Source of the DNA: Tubiluchus corallicola
Taxonomy: Eukaryota > Priapulida > Priapulimorpha > Priapulimorphida > Tubiluchidae
Direction of reading: 5' to 3'
DNA: 48,500 bases
Assembly: GCA_030141605.1 (NCBI GenBank)
Contig: JAQGDQ010000544.1
Location: 64,001 to 112,500, forward strand
Shown here: positions 31,121 through 48,500 of the stretch, one piece after another
Layout: each line of letters starts with the position of its first letter
Position numbering within the stretch: the first letter of the stretch is position 1
Made by a program: the position numbers and the translations under genes
Notes under the pieces: generated by a model
The model's input: the letters and a program-made list of their open reading frames with translations, nothing else
Database searches by the model: none
Told to the model about the DNA's origin: nothing

Positions 31121-31530
31121 TTGATTAGTTATTCTTTCATTATTCATAGGTTCGTTCCGTATTCATAAGTTCTTTCCGTCGTTCACTCTTAGTTCATTCA
31201 TTCATTTTTTTCAGTTGATTGGGTATTCTTTCATTACTCATAAGTTCTTTCCGTCGTTCACTCTTAGTTCATTCATTCATTTTTTCAGTTGATTGGGTAT
31301 TCTTTCATTACTCATAGGTTCATTCCGTCGTTCACTCTTAGTTCATTCATTCATTCATTTATTTTTTCAGTTGATTGGGTATTCTTTCATTACTCATAGG
31401 TTCATTCCGTCGTTCACTCTTAGTTCATTCATTCATTCATTTATTTTTTCAGTTGATTAGGTATTCTTTCATTACTCACAGGTTCATGCCGTCGTTCATT
31501 CTTAGTTTCTTTAGTCGTTCGTTCGTTCGT
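31121..31530. repeat. 74-94-bp minisatellite, about 5 copies
   Basis: Units start TTGATTGGGTATTCTTTCAT near 31121, 31215, 31289, 31371 and 31453 and end in variable runs of TTCATTCATTCA. Confidence 0.9.
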
Positions 31531-31727
31531 TCTTTCATTCATTCGCTCAGTTTCGTACTAAGCCTTCCTTAAACTAACTTGTTTATAGATTCTGTGTATG
31601 AATGACTGCAGATCGGTAATATAATTTCTCCCGTGTAACCTAGGTAACCGACTGTTCCTAAGAATTATACCGCAAAAGTACCTGTACGAAGTCCAAGGAA
31701 CAAATGCTCATCTAAAGATATTGTTCA

Positions 31728-31733
31728 TTTATT
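31728..31733 (-). terminator. Candidate poly(A) signal of copy B
   Basis: AATAAA on the minus strand about 131 nt past the stop, at a spacing similar to copy A although the UTR sequences differ. Confidence 0.5.
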
Positions 31734-31863
31734 ATGAAATAAAATATTGAAATATACATTTGTAGGGACAGAAATTCTGGATAATCAATTTCACTACTGT
31801 TATTGTTACGCTGCAAACTGAGCTGGGTAAGTTCTACAGAGTTCAAAACATTATAACAGATTT

Positions 31864-47146
<15,283 letters not shown>

Positions 47147-47350
47147 CTGCAGTGATAATAATAAAGCTGACAAATCAGATAAAAATCGCAATGGCGACAA
47201 CAAAGCAAATCAAGTTATTGCTTTGTTCTGCTGGAATTGCATTCTGGGACAACTACAATTCAAATGATTTATTTCGGCCACTTTAACACTTTTCACTGAC
47301 TGTCGTTACGGTTTGGCTCATTTTTTGTACTAGTGTAGCCAGTACGCAAG

Positions 47351-47602
47351 TTAGTAGGTAGGTAGATAAGTAGGTAGGTAGGTAGGTAGGTAGGTAGGTA
47401 GGTAGGTAAGTAGGTAAGTAGGTAGCTAGGTAGCTAGGTAGCTAGGTAGGTAGGTAGGTAGGTAGGTAGGTAGGTAGGTAGGTAGGTAGATAGGTAGGTA
47501 GGTAGGTAGGTAGGTAGGTAGGTAAGTAAGTAGGTAAGTAGATAGGTAGGTGGGTAGGTGGGTAGGTAGGCAGGTAGGTAGGTTGATAAGTAGGTAGGTA
47601 AA
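47351..47602. repeat. (GGTA)n microsatellite with AGTA/AGCT variants
   Basis: About 250 bp of GTAG/GTAA/GTAGC units in copy B intron 1. Confidence 0.96.
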
Positions 47603-47825
47603 AGAGTTAGACTTCTCATTTCAGAAGAACCCCTTATAAATACGAAATATTAAACTAAATCAGTTAGTAGCATTCAAATTAGTAGCAATATTTGCAAATA
47701 ATATATTCTTTACTAAATGTTTCTTCTATTTAGTGATGGTTGTTCAGCTGAAATCAGGTTTTCATTATGGGGTACATTGATGCAGTAAAAATCAACATAC
47801 GCACACTAAAATAGACTACATAACA

Positions 47826-48297
<472 letters not shown>

Positions 48298-48500
48298 ATT
48301 AATTATTATATATACTACACAAAAACATTTTCAACGCTATAGTGATACGGGCGGTGACCATAGTGAACTGCTGAACAGTGTGTAAGTTAGTGAATGTAAA
48401 AGTACGATAAAGGATACGAAAATCGACATTATTGTGACAAAAGTTGCCAACATCAAAACAAACATTTGAAAATTATTAAAAGTGGATATCATCTGCGTGA
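48298..48500. other. Right edge, no exon recognised
   Basis: No hydrophobic anchor-like coding block on the minus strand, so exon 1 of copy B is probably farther right. Confidence 0.5.

Larger units (their letters stand above)
30131..31727. promoter_or_regulatory. Intergenic region that must contain the copy A promoter
   Basis: Only 1.6 kb separates the copy B poly(A) signal from the copy A start. A TATA-like TTATTTATAA on the minus strand lies near 30340-30350, about 210 bp upstream of the ATG, but I cannot tell it from chance AT-richness. The region also holds a foldback element and a minisatellite (separate entries). Confidence 0.35.

Overview
The window is from a eukaryotic, almost certainly metazoan invertebrate, nuclear genome. 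It is AT-rich and intron-rich, full of long microsatellites and minisatellites, and carries interspersed-element debris. I cannot name the species. The splice sites are GT-AG and the introns run from about 100 bp to about 2 kb. There is nothing prokaryotic: no operons and no ribosome binding sites.

The protein-coding content is two head-to-tail M1-family zinc aminopeptidases (aminopeptidase N/APN type), both on the minus strand. Copy A (30130 down to 12355) is complete. I assembled 22 exons in which every splice phase agrees, giving a 978-residue type II membrane ectopeptidase. It has a short cytoplasmic tail, one membrane anchor (about residues 41-64), GAMEN at 355-359, HEXXH at 391-395, the third zinc ligand E414 and the catalytic Y480. 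Copy B (47146 down to 31864) shows exons 2-22 with the same intron positions and phases. Its exon 1 (tail and anchor) should lie beyond the right edge of the window. The 1.7 kb between the stop of B and the start of A must hold B's 3' end and A's promoter. It also contains a foldback element and a roughly 80-bp minisatellite.

The two copies are diverged over most of their length but nearly identical at the nucleotide level in a few exons (12, 19, 22 and 14). This patchwork suggests gene conversion. Exon 14 of B is a chimera: an A-like exon plus about 65 bp of A-like intron sits directly beside a stranded second copy of the exon's 3' half. Copy A has unusual residues around GAMEN and an apparent GC donor at exon 18.

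The left 12 kb holds no gene I can support. It contains a 36-37-bp minisatellite (13 copies), an ATT tract, an 83-89-bp minisatellite, one of three copies of a dispersed repeat of about 590 bp, a LINE 3' remnant, an ATGTT tract, a CAA/CAG tract and an interspersed-repeat fragment. The introns of both genes carry further microsatellites (CA, GA, GAACA/GAATA, CAGT, CAT, CCAT/CTAT/CTAC, GGTA, TAG/CAG), a 43-bp satellite with a higher-order 172-bp unit, MITE-like inverted-repeat elements, a tRNA-like SINE fragment and LINE fragments. I saw no wholly new biological system. The most unusual structures are the recombinant exon 14 of B and the patchwork evolution of the pair.
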